A stretch of 64,000 bases of DNA from Bradyrhizobium barranii subsp. barranii (GCF_017565645.3 NZ_CP086136.1:4137501-4201500); one strand, 5' to 3'. Numbered from the stretch's first letter, positions 1 through 9,931 are shown. Numbers and translations: made by a program. The notes: a model not told the origin generated them from the sequence alone.

Positions 1-353
1 ACGAGCAGGGAACCGAATGGGAAGCGTTGCTGGTCGATCAGGCGATCGACGCGGAGACGGTGCTCGCCGATCATGAGCAGACGGAGCGCCGTACCAACGC
101 CTTGCGCGTTGCGCTGGGCATGCTCACGGCGCGCGAGCGTCATATTCTGGAGGCAAGGCGGCTGGCGGAATGCCCGGTTACGCTGGACCAACTCGGCTTC
201 GAGCTTTCGATCTCCAGCGAGCGGGTTCGGCAGATCGAGATCCGCGCCTTTGCCAAGGTCAGGCGAGCCGCAATTCTTGCCGCGCAGGATGCGGCACGCA
301 AGCGCCCCGACGGCGCCTCGGGCTCACGGCCGCGGGAGCTCACCGCTCCATGA
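1..353 (+). CDS. rpoH: RNA polymerase sigma factor, RpoH-like, C-terminal part (5' end outside window)
   Basis: The open frame runs in from the window edge (codons from base 3) and ends at 351-353, so only the last ~116 residues are seen. They carry sigma region 4: a first helix around LTARERHIL and the helix-turn-helix ending in SSERVRQIEIRAF, which binds the -35 element. The block ILEARRLAE followed by a TLDQL-type helix resembles RpoH (sigma-32) of alphaproteobacteria more than RpoD. The expected role is heat-shock or stress transcription. Alphaproteobacteria often carry several rpoH copies, so the paralogue cannot be assigned. The Arg/Pro-rich tail after KVRRAA is not conserved family sequence. 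Confidence 0.8.
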   Translation, partial: EQGTEWEALLVDQAIDAETVLADHEQTERRTNALRVALGMLTARERHILEARRLAECPVTLDQLGFELSISSERVRQIEIRAFAKVRRAAILAAQDAARKRPDGASGSRPRELTAP

Positions 354-402
354 GCGATCGAGAAGCGGTGATGCCGGTACGAATGATGTCTGTCCTGCCG
401 CG

Positions 403-438
403 GAGCATCTGAATTCGTTTTCATTTGAACGGATGCTC
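403..438 (+). terminator. Possible hairpin after the sigma factor gene
   Basis: A 7-bp perfect stem (GAGCATC at 403-409, GATGCTC at 432-438) encloses a 22-base A/T-rich loop that could pair further. It starts 50 bases after the sigma factor stop and lies before the efflux operon. There is no clean U-tract, so termination is only a suggestion. Confidence 0.3.
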
Positions 439-492
439 TCCCGTCCTCATCTGTTCAATGATCCCGCGCAACTTGCTTCAGGCAGAACCACC

Positions 493-3400
493 ATGGGAAT
501 TGTTCGCTTCGCGCTACGGTTTCCGCACACGTTCTATGTGCTTGCGGCGCTGATCCTGTTTCTCGGCGGCATCGCGATCTGGTCGATGCCGACGGACATT
601 TTTCCGGAGATCCGCATTCCCGTCGTCACGGTGGTATGGAGCTACACCGGCCTGTCGACGCCCGAGATGGAGCAGCGGGTCAGCACCTACAGCCAGTACT
701 CGATCAGCGCCAATGTCAGCGGCATCAAGAACATCGAGGCGCAAACTCTCAACGGCCTGTCGGTTCAGAAGATCTACTTCCAGCCGGACGTGAATCTCGA
801 CCTCGCAATCTCGCAGATCGTCTCGGCAACCAACGCCATCCGCGCTCTGATGCCGCCGGGCATTCAGCCGCCAATCATCGTGCAGTTCAATGCATCGAGC
901 GTGCCGGTGCTGCAGCTCAGCCTCGAGTCCAATAGTCTGAACGAGCAGCAATTATACGATTTCGGCATCTACCGTATCCGGCAGCAATTGGCGCCTGTTC
1001 CGGGCGTGACGCTGCCCACGCCTGCCGGCGGCAAGTACCGCCAGATCATGGTCGACATCGATCCGAACAAGCTCCTGTCGCGCGGATTGACGCCGCTCGA
1101 CATCGTCAATGCGGTGAACACCCAAAATCTGACGCTGCCCACCGGGACGACGAAAATCGGCGACACCCAGTACACCGTTCGAACCAACGCCACGCCAGCC
1201 TCGATCAAGGATCTCAACATGATCCCGGTCAAGTTCGTGAACGGGGCCACGATCTTCCTGAAGGACGTTGCCCAGGTCCGGGACGGCTCCCAGGTCCAGC
1301 AGAACATCGTGCGCGAGGACGGTCATCGCGCCGTCCTGCTCAGCGTGATCAAGAACGGAAATGCCTCGACGCTCGCTGTCGTCAACGGGGTGAAGAAGGC
1401 CTTGAGTTCGATTCGCGCGTCGGCTCCTGCAGGGCTGAAGATCAACGAGCTGTTCGATCAGTCGGTCTTCGTCACCCATTCGGTCGATGGCGTGCTGCGC
1501 GAGGGCGCGATCGCGGCCGGCCTCACGGCGCTGATGATCCTGCTGTTTCTGGGATCGTGGCGATCGACACTGGTCGTCTTGATCTCGATCCCGCTGGCGA
1601 TGCTGTCTTCGCTGGTGGTGCTGTATTGTCTCGGCGAGACCTTGAATACGATGACGCTCGGCGGGCTTGCACTCGCGGTCGGCATCCTGGTCGACGATTC
1701 GACGGTAACGATCGAGAACACGCACCGGCTCTGGACCGAGGAAGGCATGCCGTTGCCTGATGCGACGCTGCACGGGGCGGCTGAAATCGCGGTGCCGACG
1801 CTCGTCTCCACGCTTGCCATCAGCTGTGTGTTCACCTCGGTCGTCTTTCTGGAAGGGCCGGCCAAATACCTCTTCACCCCGCTGGGCCTGGCGGTGGTGT
1901 TCGCGATGCTGGCGTCGTATGCATTGTCGCGAACGCTGACGCCGATCACCATCGGCCTGCTGCTGAAAGGCGAACGGCGCCATGGCGAGGGCGGAAGCCC
2001 GTCGGGCATGTTCGGTCGCGCCTCGGCGATGTTCGACCGCGGATTCGAACGCCTGCGCAACGGCTATTCCGACCTGCTGTTGACGTTGCTTCGGCGTCGC
2101 GTTGTCGTGCCGGTCGTCGCCGTGCTGGTGCTTGCTCTTGGGGCCACTATGTTCGTCTATGTCGGCAGGGACTTCTATCCCCTGATCGACGGCGGCCAGA
2201 TCCAGCTCCACGTTCGCGCGCCCGCGGGCACCCGCATCGAGAAGACGGAAGCGATCTTCCAGGCGGTCGAAGACAAGATCCGTGAAGTGATTCCAGAGCG
2301 GGACCGGGCGCTGATCGTCGACAATATCGGGCTTCCGGCGCGTCCCTACAATCTCGCATTCACCGACGGCTCGACGATCGGTGTGAACGACGGCACCATT
2401 CTCGTGTCGCTCAAGGACGGACACAAGCCGACCGCGGACTACGTCAGGAAACTGCGCCAGGTGCTGCCGGCGGCGTTCCCGGAGGACACGTTCTATTTCC
2501 AGGCGGCCGACATCGTGACGCAGATCCTGAACTTCGGTCTTCCGGCACAGATCGATGTCCGCACGGTTGGCTACGGCGCCAACAATCTGGCCGTGGCCAA
2601 GGAGCTGCAGAAGAGCCTCGCGGCGATCCCCGGTGTCGTCGATGCGCATCTGCAGCAGGAAGTCGATGCTCCGGCGTTCTATGCCGACATCGACCGCACG
2701 CGGGCCGCCCAGCTCGGGCTCAACGCCAGCACGGTGGCGACCAATATCAATGTCAGCCTCAGTTCGTCGGCGCAGGTCTCGCCGAACTTCTGGACCGATC
2801 CGACGTCGGGCATCCCGTATTATCTGGCCGTGCAGACGCCCGAATACAGGGCCAATTCGCTGAACGCACTGGGAAACACACCGGTGTCGGCCTCGCTTGC
2901 CGCGAGCGGGCAGACGGTGCCCGGCCTCCTCAGCAATGTCGCGACGTTCAAGCGGGGGAGTGTCCCCACCAATTCGAACCAGGCCAACGTCCAGCCGGTG
3001 TTTGACGTCTATGCGAGCGTCCAGGGTCGCGATCTCGGTGGCGTCGCGGCCGATATCAACAAGGTCACGTCCACACTCCAGAAGCAGCTCCAGCCGGGTA
3101 ATTCGATTCAGGTCTTGGGACAGATCCAGAGCATGAATCAGTCGTTCCGCAATCTCGGAATCGGCCTGCTGTTTGCCGCCATCCTGGTCTACCTGTTGAT
3201 GGTCGTGAACTACCAGAACTTCGGCGATCCCTTCGTCGTCATCATGGCCCTGCCGGCGACCTTGTGCGGCATCTTGACGATGCTGTTCATCACCGGAACG
3301 ACACTGAACGTGCCTTCGCTGATGGGGGCGATCATGGCGGTCGGCGTTGCCTCCGCGAATTCGATCCTGCTCGTGACGTTCGCGCGTGATGAGCAATTGA

Positions 3401-3675
3401 AGGGACATTCCGCGTTCCAGGCGGCGCTGAGTGCGGGCCGCACCAGGATCCGGCCGGTCCTGATGACTGCTGCCGCGATGATCGTGGGCATGATCCCGAT
3501 GGCGCTCGGAGGTCCGGGCGAGGAGCAGAACGCCGCGCTCGCGCGCGCGGTGATCGGCGGACTGCTGTTCGCGACCCCGACGACTTTGCTGATCGTGCCG
3601 TACCTCTTTGCCATGCTGCGCAAAGGTAACGATGGCAAGCCTCACCACGGCGTATTCGAGGAGCAACCGGAATGA
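493..3675 (+). CDS. RND family efflux permease (AcrB/HAE1 type)
   Basis: This 1060-residue inner-membrane proton/drug antiporter would form the pump of a tripartite efflux complex. It has the RND layout: an N-terminal transmembrane helix, a large periplasmic loop, a block of helices, a second periplasmic loop and a final helix block, matching the ~1030-1060 aa family length. The proton-relay pair is present as D401-D402 (GILVDDSTV) in TM4. The open frame extends far upstream, but that stretch overlaps the sigma factor in another frame. ATG 493, opening MGIVRFALRFPHTFYV, gives the normal N-terminus. The stop overlaps the adaptor start (ATGA). Family is certain; substrate is unknown. Confidence 0.93.
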   Translation: MGIVRFALRFPHTFYVLAALILFLGGIAIWSMPTDIFPEIRIPVVTVVWSYTGLSTPEMEQRVSTYSQYSISANVSGIKNIEAQTLNGLSVQKIYFQPDVNLDLAISQIVSATNAIRALMPPGIQPPIIVQFNASSVPVLQLSLESNSLNEQQLYDFGIYRIRQQLAPVPGVTLPTPAGGKYRQIMVDIDPNKLLSRGLTPLDIVNAVNTQNLTLPTGTTKIGDTQYTVRTNATPASIKDLNMIPVKFVNGATIFLKDVAQVRDGSQVQQNIVREDGHRAVLLSVIKNGNASTLAVVNGVKKALSSIRASAPAGLKINELFDQSVFVTHSVDGVLREGAIAAGLTALMILLFLGSWRSTLVVLISIPLAMLSSLVVLYCLGETLNTMTLGGLALAVGILVDDSTVTIENTHRLWTEEGMPLPDATLHGAAEIAVPTLVSTLAISCVFTSVVFLEGPAKYLFTPLGLAVVFAMLASYALSRTLTPITIGLLLKGERRHGEGGSPSGMFGRASAMFDRGFERLRNGYSDLLLTLLRRRVVVPVVAVLVLALGATMFVYVGRDFYPLIDGGQIQLHVRAPAGTRIEKTEAIFQAVEDKIREVIPERDRALIVDNIGLPARPYNLAFTDGSTIGVNDGTILVSLKDGHKPTADYVRKLRQVLPAAFPEDTFYFQAADIVTQILNFGLPAQIDVRTVGYGANNLAVAKELQKSLAAIPGVVDAHLQQEVDAPAFYADIDRTRAAQLGLNASTVATNINVSLSSSAQVSPNFWTDPTSGIPYYLAVQTPEYRANSLNALGNTPVSASLAASGQTVPGLLSNVATFKRGSVPTNSNQANVQPVFDVYASVQGRDLGGVAADINKVTSTLQKQLQPGNSIQVLGQIQSMNQSFRNLGIGLLFAAILVYLLMVVNYQNFGDPFVVIMALPATLCGILTMLFITGTTLNVPSLMGAIMAVGVASANSILLVTFARDEQLKGHSAFQAALSAGRTRIRPVLMTAAAMIVGMIPMALGGPGEEQNAALARAVIGGLLFATPTTLLIVPYLFAMLRKGNDGKPHHGVFEEQPE

Positions 3676-4943
3676 GCGACGTTCGTGTGCGGACCAATGA
3701 GGACGAGGCGAGGGACCCGCCCGATGCGGAGAGCCGCCGGATCGTCGAGCTCCCCGGCAAGGGCGCGCCATCCGGACGCCGTTACGGCGGTGCGCTGCTC
3801 GGGGGAGGGATGCTTCTGCTGCTCGCGGGCGGTCTCGGCATTGGCGGCTGGCGGCACTATCAGGCGGCGCGTGAGGTCGCTGCAGTGGCGGAGCAGGTGA
3901 GAACCGCCATTCCGGAGGTGCGAGTGGCGGCGGTCCGGCCCAGCGGCGACCTGATGAAGGTTACCTTGCCGGCGACGACGACCGCGTTCGAGGCAGCCAA
4001 TATCTTCGCGCGGACCAGTGGCTATATCGAAAAGCGCTACGTGGATATCGGCGATCGGGTCAAGAAAGGCGATCTTCTCGCGGCAATCACCGCTCCGGAG
4101 CTCGACCAGCAGATCGCCCAGGCCCAGGCGACGTTGGCCCAAAACCAGGCCGCCTTGCAGCAGGCGCAAGCGAGCCGGGATCTTGCCGACGTCACCAATG
4201 CGCGGGACAGCAATCTGGTCAAGCAAGGCTGGCTGACGGCACAGCAGGGGGACAACGATCGTCTCACCCTGCGTGCACAGCAGGCGGCCGTGGGCGTCGC
4301 CCAGTCGAACATCACGGCGCAGGAGGCCCAGATTCGGGTCCTCCAGCAGGAGAAGGCCTACCAGCGCGTGGTGGCGCCGTTCGACGGCGTGATCACACAG
4401 CGCAACGTGGACAATGGCAGCCTGGTGCAGGCCGGGTCGACCTTCATGTTCACGCTGATGCATTCCAATGTGATCCGAACCCAGGTCTTCGTGCCGCAGG
4501 ACGAGGCCTTCGGAGTTGGACCGGGTGTCGACGCGGATATTCGCGTCCCCGAGATTCCGGGGCGGACGTTTCCGGGGAAAGTCACGCGCATCGCAAGCGC
4601 AATGCAGCCGGGAAGCCGGACTCTGCTGACCGAGATCGACGTGCCCAATCCGGACGGTGCATTGAGTCCCGGTATCTACTGCACGGTCGAGCTGTCGATC
4701 CCACGCAAGACGCCGTCGATGACCGTCTCGTCCGATGCGCTCGTCTTCGATCAGAACGGTCTTCATGTCGCGGTCGTGCGGAATGGCACCGTTCATCTGC
4801 AGCACGTCTCGATCGCGCGGGACTTGGGCACCACAATTGAAGTGCGCGAGGGCCTACAGCCCGGCGACCAGGTCGTGCTCAATCCGGCGGTGAACCTGGC
4901 GGAGGGCAGCAAGGTCACCATTCGCAAGGTCGAGGTCAGTTAG
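3672..4943 (+). CDS. RND efflux periplasmic adaptor (membrane fusion protein)
   Basis: A 423-residue HlyD/AcrA-type adaptor that links the upstream pump to an outer-membrane channel. A basic cytoplasmic N-terminus of about 35 residues precedes one hydrophobic segment (roughly 38-56). Then come a lipoyl-like half (ANIFARTSGYIEKRYVDIGDRV), an Ala/Gln-rich coiled-coil hairpin, the second lipoyl half (VVAPFDGVITQRNVDNGSLV) and beta-barrel and membrane-proximal domains. The start overlaps the permease stop by four bases, so the two are translationally coupled. No outer-membrane factor gene follows, so the pump probably uses a channel encoded elsewhere. Confidence 0.93.
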   Translation: MSDVRVRTNEDEARDPPDAESRRIVELPGKGAPSGRRYGGALLGGGMLLLLAGGLGIGGWRHYQAAREVAAVAEQVRTAIPEVRVAAVRPSGDLMKVTLPATTTAFEAANIFARTSGYIEKRYVDIGDRVKKGDLLAAITAPELDQQIAQAQATLAQNQAALQQAQASRDLADVTNARDSNLVKQGWLTAQQGDNDRLTLRAQQAAVGVAQSNITAQEAQIRVLQQEKAYQRVVAPFDGVITQRNVDNGSLVQAGSTFMFTLMHSNVIRTQVFVPQDEAFGVGPGVDADIRVPEIPGRTFPGKVTRIASAMQPGSRTLLTEIDVPNPDGALSPGIYCTVELSIPRKTPSMTVSSDALVFDQNGLHVAVVRNGTVHLQHVSIARDLGTTIEVREGLQPGDQVVLNPAVNLAEGSKVTIRKVEVS

Positions 4944-4953
4944 GAGCATAGAG

Positions 4954-5655
4954 ATGATCCGGATCGTGCTCGCAACAACGATCGCCTTGCTGTTGGGCTG
5001 TTCTTCGAGTGAGGCGCAGGTCTCAACGATGGGCACCACGGCGATGGGCCTTCCAACCGTACCGGGTGCGATCGTGACCTCGCCGCTCAATAGTCCGGGT
5101 CCGTTTTCCGCAACAACCGAGCCTGGCGTTCCCGACACGACGCTCGCGCCTGTTCCGCTCGCCTCGGATCCGACGACGCCGGGTACGGTCGTCGTCTGCG
5201 CCACGCCATCGACGTCCCCGATGCCGGTGCCGGCGACCCCGATCGTATCGAGCATCGGCGCGTCAGCGTCAGGCATCGGCGCTCCGCTATTGCCGGTCAC
5301 AGGGCAAACCGGCAGCTCCATCGGAACGATTCCCGCAGCGGCACCGGCGGGAACGGGGACGACGGTCGCATGCAGCTCGACGCCGGGAGGGCTCGCGACA
5401 AGCGCTGCGTCCCTGCCGCTCTCGATCCCGCAAGTGCCGTCCAGTCTCGCGCCCGGCACGATCCTGGCGGACACCAGCGCCGCCGGCGGCACCGGCATCG
5501 ATCCGAATGCCGCCGTCATGCCGAGCCCGAACAGCACGGCCTGCGCGGAAGGAGTCTCGATGAACCTCGCAGCGCCTGCGACCGTGTTGCCGGCCAACGC
5601 CTCAGGCGCGGCGCCAACGCCGGGAGTGTCGCCGATCTTGCCGCCGGGATGCTGA
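4954..5655 (+). CDS. Secreted Pro/Ala/Ser/Thr-rich low-complexity protein, possible lipoprotein
   Basis: A 233-residue protein of unknown function starting 10 bases after the adaptor gene, with an AGGAG ribosome site, hence third gene of the efflux operon. The N-terminus is a signal sequence; LLLGC resembles a lipobox (Cys16), although SEAQ could also be a signal peptidase I site. The mature part has almost no charged residues and is rich in Pro, Ala, Ser, Thr and Gly, with a few widely spaced Cys (for example VVVCA, VACSS, STACA and a terminal GC). It resembles in style the protein at 45995-46534, which also accompanies an RND pump. It may be a cell-surface or periplasmic linker; this is inference. 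Confidence 0.7.
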   Translation: MIRIVLATTIALLLGCSSSEAQVSTMGTTAMGLPTVPGAIVTSPLNSPGPFSATTEPGVPDTTLAPVPLASDPTTPGTVVVCATPSTSPMPVPATPIVSSIGASASGIGAPLLPVTGQTGSSIGTIPAAAPAGTGTTVACSSTPGGLATSAASLPLSIPQVPSSLAPGTILADTSAAGGTGIDPNAAVMPSPNSTACAEGVSMNLAAPATVLPANASGAAPTPGVSPILPPGC

Positions 5656-5742
5656 GGCGACGCCGCTACAGGACTCTCGTCGCACCGCGTGGGGAACGGG
5701 GGACGACACTTCGGCTAGCATAGCCTTGGCCGCACCGGCGCT

Positions 5743-6951
5743 TCACGTTGCCGGTCGTAGCTTCAAAACTTCGGCGTCGGGCGGCAGCATCGTTCCACCG
5801 TCCCGGTACTTCCAGTCCACCATCACGCCCTTGTTGGCCCGTACAGTGGTGCGGCCGACGAAGGTCCCCATCGTGCTCTGATGGTCGATGGAACGCCAAA
5901 TCGCCGGGCCGAACGGCGTTTCGAAGCCGACGTTGCCAAAGCCGTCGGCCATCGCCTCGGTATCGAATTTCCCGAGCTTTGCGATCGGCGCCGCGATGGA
6001 GCTGATCAAGGCGTGACCGACCACGGATCCCATCGTGGGAGCCTCGCCATATCGCGCGGAATAGGCCGACACGAAGGCGCTGTTGGCGTGACCCAAGACC
6101 TCGGTCACCGGATAGCCGGTCACGATCCATCCCTCCGGGGCGTCCTGCCCGAGGGGAAGAAGGTATTCGGGTTCGCCGGTCGTGAACGACACGACGTGTC
6201 GCCCTTCGAACAGGCCGCGATCATTGCCTTGCCGGACAAATCTGGCGAGATCGGGTCCGAAGGTGACGTTGAGGATCGCTTCGGGCTTCTGCTGCGCGAG
6301 GGCGTTGACGACCACGCCGGCATCAATGGCACCCAGCGGCGGCCACTGACTGTTGATGAACGCGACGTCGGGGCGACGGCGGCTCAGAAGCTGCGTGAAC
6401 CATCTTACGGCCGACTGGCCGTATTCGTAGTTCGGGGCGATCGTCGCCCACCGCGTCGCCTTCAATTGAGCTGCCTCCTCCACCAGCATGGCTGCCAGCA
6501 TGTATGTCGAGGGGCGGAGCCGGTAACAATATCGATGTCCTTGCTCCCAAACGAGGGCGTCGGTGAGCGGTTCGCTCGCCACGAAGAGGATCCGGTTTTG
6601 CCGGGCGAAGTCGCTGATAGCCAGTCCGACATTCGACAGATATGCGCCTGCCAGAAGATCGACGTCATTCCGTCGCACCAGTTCTTCGGCGGCACGCAGC
6701 GCGACGCTCGGCTTGCCTTCATCGTCCCGGCTGATGACCTGCAGCTCTCGCCCGAGCAGGCCCCCGCCCGCATTCAGCTGTTCGACCGCCAACTGCCAGC
6801 CGCGACGATAGGGCAGGGTAAACGCGGGCGCGCTGCTATAGGAGTTGATCTCGCCGATCCTGATCGGTCTCGTGCCCTGGGCGCGGATGATGCCGGGCGA
6901 AAACACCGACGCGCCAACACTGCCTAAGACCTGTCGTCGAGAGATGCTCAT
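5743..6951 (-). CDS. ABC-type substrate-binding protein, branched-chain amino acid (LivK) family, orphan
   Basis: A 402-residue periplasmic-binding-protein family 6 (LivK/AmiC-like) protein. It begins MSISRRQVLGSVGASV, a short Tat-type leader ending near IIRAQG, then IRIGEINSYS and the repeated alpha/beta folds of type I binding proteins (GRELQVISRDDEGKP, ATIAPNYEYGQSAV). The open frame runs 75 codons further upstream, but that stretch has no signal sequence, so ATG 6951 is preferred. No liv permease or ATPase lies nearby. It is 79 bases downstream of the winged-helix ATPase regulator on the same strand and is probably co-transcribed with it. A sensing role rather than uptake is possible. The ligand is unknown. 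Confidence 0.85.
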   Translation of the reverse strand: MSISRRQVLGSVGASVFSPGIIRAQGTRPIRIGEINSYSSAPAFTLPYRRGWQLAVEQLNAGGGLLGRELQVISRDDEGKPSVALRAAEELVRRNDVDLLAGAYLSNVGLAISDFARQNRILFVASEPLTDALVWEQGHRYCYRLRPSTYMLAAMLVEEAAQLKATRWATIAPNYEYGQSAVRWFTQLLSRRRPDVAFINSQWPPLGAIDAGVVVNALAQQKPEAILNVTFGPDLARFVRQGNDRGLFEGRHVVSFTTGEPEYLLPLGQDAPEGWIVTGYPVTEVLGHANSAFVSAYSARYGEAPTMGSVVGHALISSIAAPIAKLGKFDTEAMADGFGNVGFETPFGPAIWRSIDHQSTMGTFVGRTTVRANKGVMVDWKYRDGGTMLPPDAEVLKLRPAT

Positions 6952-7030
6952 CTGGTGCGATCCGGAGGATTGAGTGTGAGGGCTGGTCCAGCGCTGCAGG
7001 ACATGTCGTGCCGGTCGAAAGATCAGCAAC

Positions 7031-9931
7031 CTAGTGGCAGGTGCAGGACGGGGGCCGGTCGTCGCCGCCTGTCGAAATCGAGATGCCCGGACTTGCAGCG
7101 AGACCGCGCGCAAAGGCGAGCGCGGGAAGATCGACCTCCCGATCGAACAAAGCGCTGACCGGACCGACGAGATCAAGCGCGGTCTGCTGGCGGTCCGACG
7201 CTGCCATGATCCTTGCCCAGGCTGCCGCGACCTTCAGCTCGTAGAAGCGGCATTGCTGCTCTCTGGCAACGGACAGGCCCTCGGAGAACAGGACTTCCGA
7301 GCGGGACCGATCTGACGAGCCATCGGCAAGCAGGATCTCGCCCTTGATCCGCAGCAGATCAGCAAGGCACCACAATTGCTGGCCTTGCCGGGAGATGGCC
7401 AGGGCATCTTCCACGGCGGCCAGGGCCTGCGCACTCTCGCCGACCGCGAACAGTCCTTCGGCGAGCGATCCGAGAAATTCGGGATTGCGCATCAGCCAGC
7501 CGTTCTCGGCCCGCGCTTTCAGTCCGCTGCGCAGCAGCTCTATTCCATCGTGATGTCTGCCTTGCAGGACGAGCAACTGCCCCTTCAGGCAGGACGTCCA
7601 GCTCGTCCAGAAAGCTATTCCCTCGCGCGTGACGAGCTCGAGGAGAGACGCTATCGCCTGATCGGCAGTGGCGACATCATGCGTCATCAGCGCAATGGGG
7701 CACACGGCGTTCCGCAGCGCGTAAGCGATCGCGAGCTTGTCCTTCTCACGCTGCGCCTCCTCGAGGCATTCCGCGGCCAGGGATCTGCTCTGGGCGATCT
7801 TTCCCTGGAGCAGCAGCACGCGGGCTAACATGGCTTTTGCCAGGACGCTCTGGTTGAGCAGGAACCACATCTGGTTCGCGCCGTCCTTCAATCCGTGAGC
7901 CGAGTGGTCTAGGGAGAGGGTTAGTTCGCGTCGAGCTTCCTCCTGCGCGCCGTAAAAATGGGTGGCGGCGCCGATCAGGCGGCGGCCGACCGTCTCGTTG
8001 GCGGGGTTTCCCGTGCGAAGGGCGATCTCCAGATATCGCTCTCCGACACTCTTGGCCGCGTCGTATTGGCCCGAGTTGAGATTATAGCTCCACAGCGTCC
8101 AAACAGCCTTGAGCTGAAGCTCGAGATCGGACAGCTCTTCGCCGAGCGCAAGGCCGATGTTCAGGGCCGCTTTCATGCGATCCGCCGAGCCAGTCGTATT
8201 GAGAAGCGCGAACCCCAGCGCGACGTAGAGCTGCGCCTTGAGCCTTGGATTGCAGGTCAGCTCTCCGTCAAGATGGGCGAGAGCGTGCTCGATCCGGGTC
8301 GAGCATTCCATGAAGGACAGCAGTTGCATCCACACCGGCACAAAGCCGGCCGTCAGCTCTACGCCGAGCGCGGCATCGCCGCTGGGTGCGAAGGCCCAGT
8401 CGAGCGCCGCATGCACGTTTCCAATTTCCTGGGCAAGGCGAGTGAGATCGTCGGAGGCGGGGGAGGCATCGCCAGGTGGCATGATGAGCTGTCTGAGAAA
8501 GCCCGCATGCCGTCTGCTGGCCTGCTCGCAGAGCCCTGCTTCTGCCAGCTTCTCCAGAGCATAGGCGCGGGTGGTCTCCAGCAGACGCCACCGCCCTTCG
8601 AAGGAGGGATCGAGCGCGACCAGCGATTTTCCGACCAGATTGAACAGTGTTTCGATGACGTCCGACCGGGACAACGCGTCGTCCATCATTGCAATGGCCG
8701 CATCGAGTGTGAAACCTGCCGGAAACACCGCGAGCCAGCACAACAGCCTTTGCTCGTCGGGCGACAACAGATCGTAGCTCCAGTCCAGCGTCGCTCGCAG
8801 GGTCTGGTGCCGTGGCAGTTGGTCCCTGCGGCCGCCGCTCAGCAACTCCATTCGCCTGTCCAGGCGAAGCAAGACCGTGTCTACCCCAAGATTCGCGGTC
8901 TGAGCCGCGGCGAATTCCAGCGCGAGCGGAATTCCGTCGAGCCGGCGACAGATGGCAGCCACTTTCAGCAGATCGTCCGCGCCTGGAGAGAAGTTCGCGC
9001 GTAGCGACTGTGTGCGAGCGACGAAGAGCTGCACGGCGCTTGCCTGCAACAGCAAACCGGGATCACGCAAACCAGAGTCCGGAACCGACAGCGGCGGGAT
9101 GGCCGCGACGTATTCGCCATCGATGCGGAGGCCTTCCCGACTGGTCGAAAGAATAGTGACATTGGGACAATAGCGAAGTGCAGCACTCGCGATCTGTGCA
9201 GCGACGTCGATGACATGCTCGCAATTGTCCAGGATGAGAAGCAGACGCCGTGACCCGATGGCCTGGGCGATGCAGGCGGCCGAAACCTCCTTGTCACTCA
9301 AGGCAAGCTTGAGCGCACGGGCGGTGGTCGATGTCGCAAGTGCCGGATCATGCAAGGTCGCGAGCTCGACCAGCGCCACCGCACCATCGAATGAGGATGC
9401 GACCAGGCGCGCAAGTTCGATGGCCAGCTTTGTTTTCCCGATGCCTCCCGGGCCGACCAAAGTCACGGCCCGATATGCGAACATAAGTTCGGCAATTTCG
9501 CTCAGGCAATCCTCGCGCCCGATAAGAGGAGCGCGCGTGTTCGGCAGGTTGTTCGAAAAGGATTCGATGGCCGGGACGGATACCGATGTCGCTGCGGGCT
9601 GATCCAAATGCCCGCTTCGCCAGGTCCCGGCGAGGGTATATCCACGGCCCGAGATCGTCTTGAGGAGATCGCGATCTTTGCCCAGCGCCTTGCGGACGGC
9701 GGAGATATGGACTTGTAGCGTGTTGTCCTCGACGGCCAGGCCTGACCAGACACTTCCGATCAAATCATCCTTGGTCACCAGGTGACCGGCGCAACCCGCC
9801 AGCTTCTCGAGAATCTCGAATGCGCGGCTTCCGATCGGGACCGTGATGTTGTCGCACTTCAGCTCTCTCCGCTGGCAATCGATGAGCCAGTTACCGAAAG
9901 AGTAGGTTCGTACGGCGGGCGAAGGCGACAT
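7031..9931 (-). CDS. Winged-helix DNA-binding STAND-like ATPase regulator, copy 1
   Basis: A 966-residue cytoplasmic regulator. Residues ~8-105 form an OmpR/PhoB-type winged helix (VTKDDLIGSVWSG, VHISAVRKALG, ISGRGYTLAG). A P-loop ATPase follows, with Walker A GPGGIGKT near 160-167 and a Walker B-type strand LLLILDNCEHV near 230-240. A conserved block (LPRHQTLRATLDWSYDLL) and a helical, TPR-like C-terminus of about 450 residues come next. No receiver domain is present, so it is probably switched by ligand or partner binding with nucleotide, as in STAND proteins. Paralogues lie at 14695-17556 and 17850-20747. It is followed by the binding protein at 5743-6951. Confidence 0.88.
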   Translation of the reverse strand: MSPSPAVRTYSFGNWLIDCQRRELKCDNITVPIGSRAFEILEKLAGCAGHLVTKDDLIGSVWSGLAVEDNTLQVHISAVRKALGKDRDLLKTISGRGYTLAGTWRSGHLDQPAATSVSVPAIESFSNNLPNTRAPLIGREDCLSEIAELMFAYRAVTLVGPGGIGKTKLAIELARLVASSFDGAVALVELATLHDPALATSTTARALKLALSDKEVSAACIAQAIGSRRLLLILDNCEHVIDVAAQIASAALRYCPNVTILSTSREGLRIDGEYVAAIPPLSVPDSGLRDPGLLLQASAVQLFVARTQSLRANFSPGADDLLKVAAICRRLDGIPLALEFAAAQTANLGVDTVLLRLDRRMELLSGGRRDQLPRHQTLRATLDWSYDLLSPDEQRLLCWLAVFPAGFTLDAAIAMMDDALSRSDVIETLFNLVGKSLVALDPSFEGRWRLLETTRAYALEKLAEAGLCEQASRRHAGFLRQLIMPPGDASPASDDLTRLAQEIGNVHAALDWAFAPSGDAALGVELTAGFVPVWMQLLSFMECSTRIEHALAHLDGELTCNPRLKAQLYVALGFALLNTTGSADRMKAALNIGLALGEELSDLELQLKAVWTLWSYNLNSGQYDAAKSVGERYLEIALRTGNPANETVGRRLIGAATHFYGAQEEARRELTLSLDHSAHGLKDGANQMWFLLNQSVLAKAMLARVLLLQGKIAQSRSLAAECLEEAQREKDKLAIAYALRNAVCPIALMTHDVATADQAIASLLELVTREGIAFWTSWTSCLKGQLLVLQGRHHDGIELLRSGLKARAENGWLMRNPEFLGSLAEGLFAVGESAQALAAVEDALAISRQGQQLWCLADLLRIKGEILLADGSSDRSRSEVLFSEGLSVAREQQCRFYELKVAAAWARIMAASDRQQTALDLVGPVSALFDREVDLPALAFARGLAASPGISISTGGDDRPPSCTCH

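Noticed and set aside
73..492. Long upstream extension of the RND permease frame overlapping the sigma factor
   Set aside because: The extension is Arg/Ser/Pro-rich, overlaps the sigma factor in another frame, and the natural RND N-terminus begins at ATG 493.
952..3771. 939-codon open frame on the minus strand opposite the RND permease
   Set aside because: It is rich in Arg, His, Asp and Gln with no domain; it is a high-GC shadow of the real permease gene.
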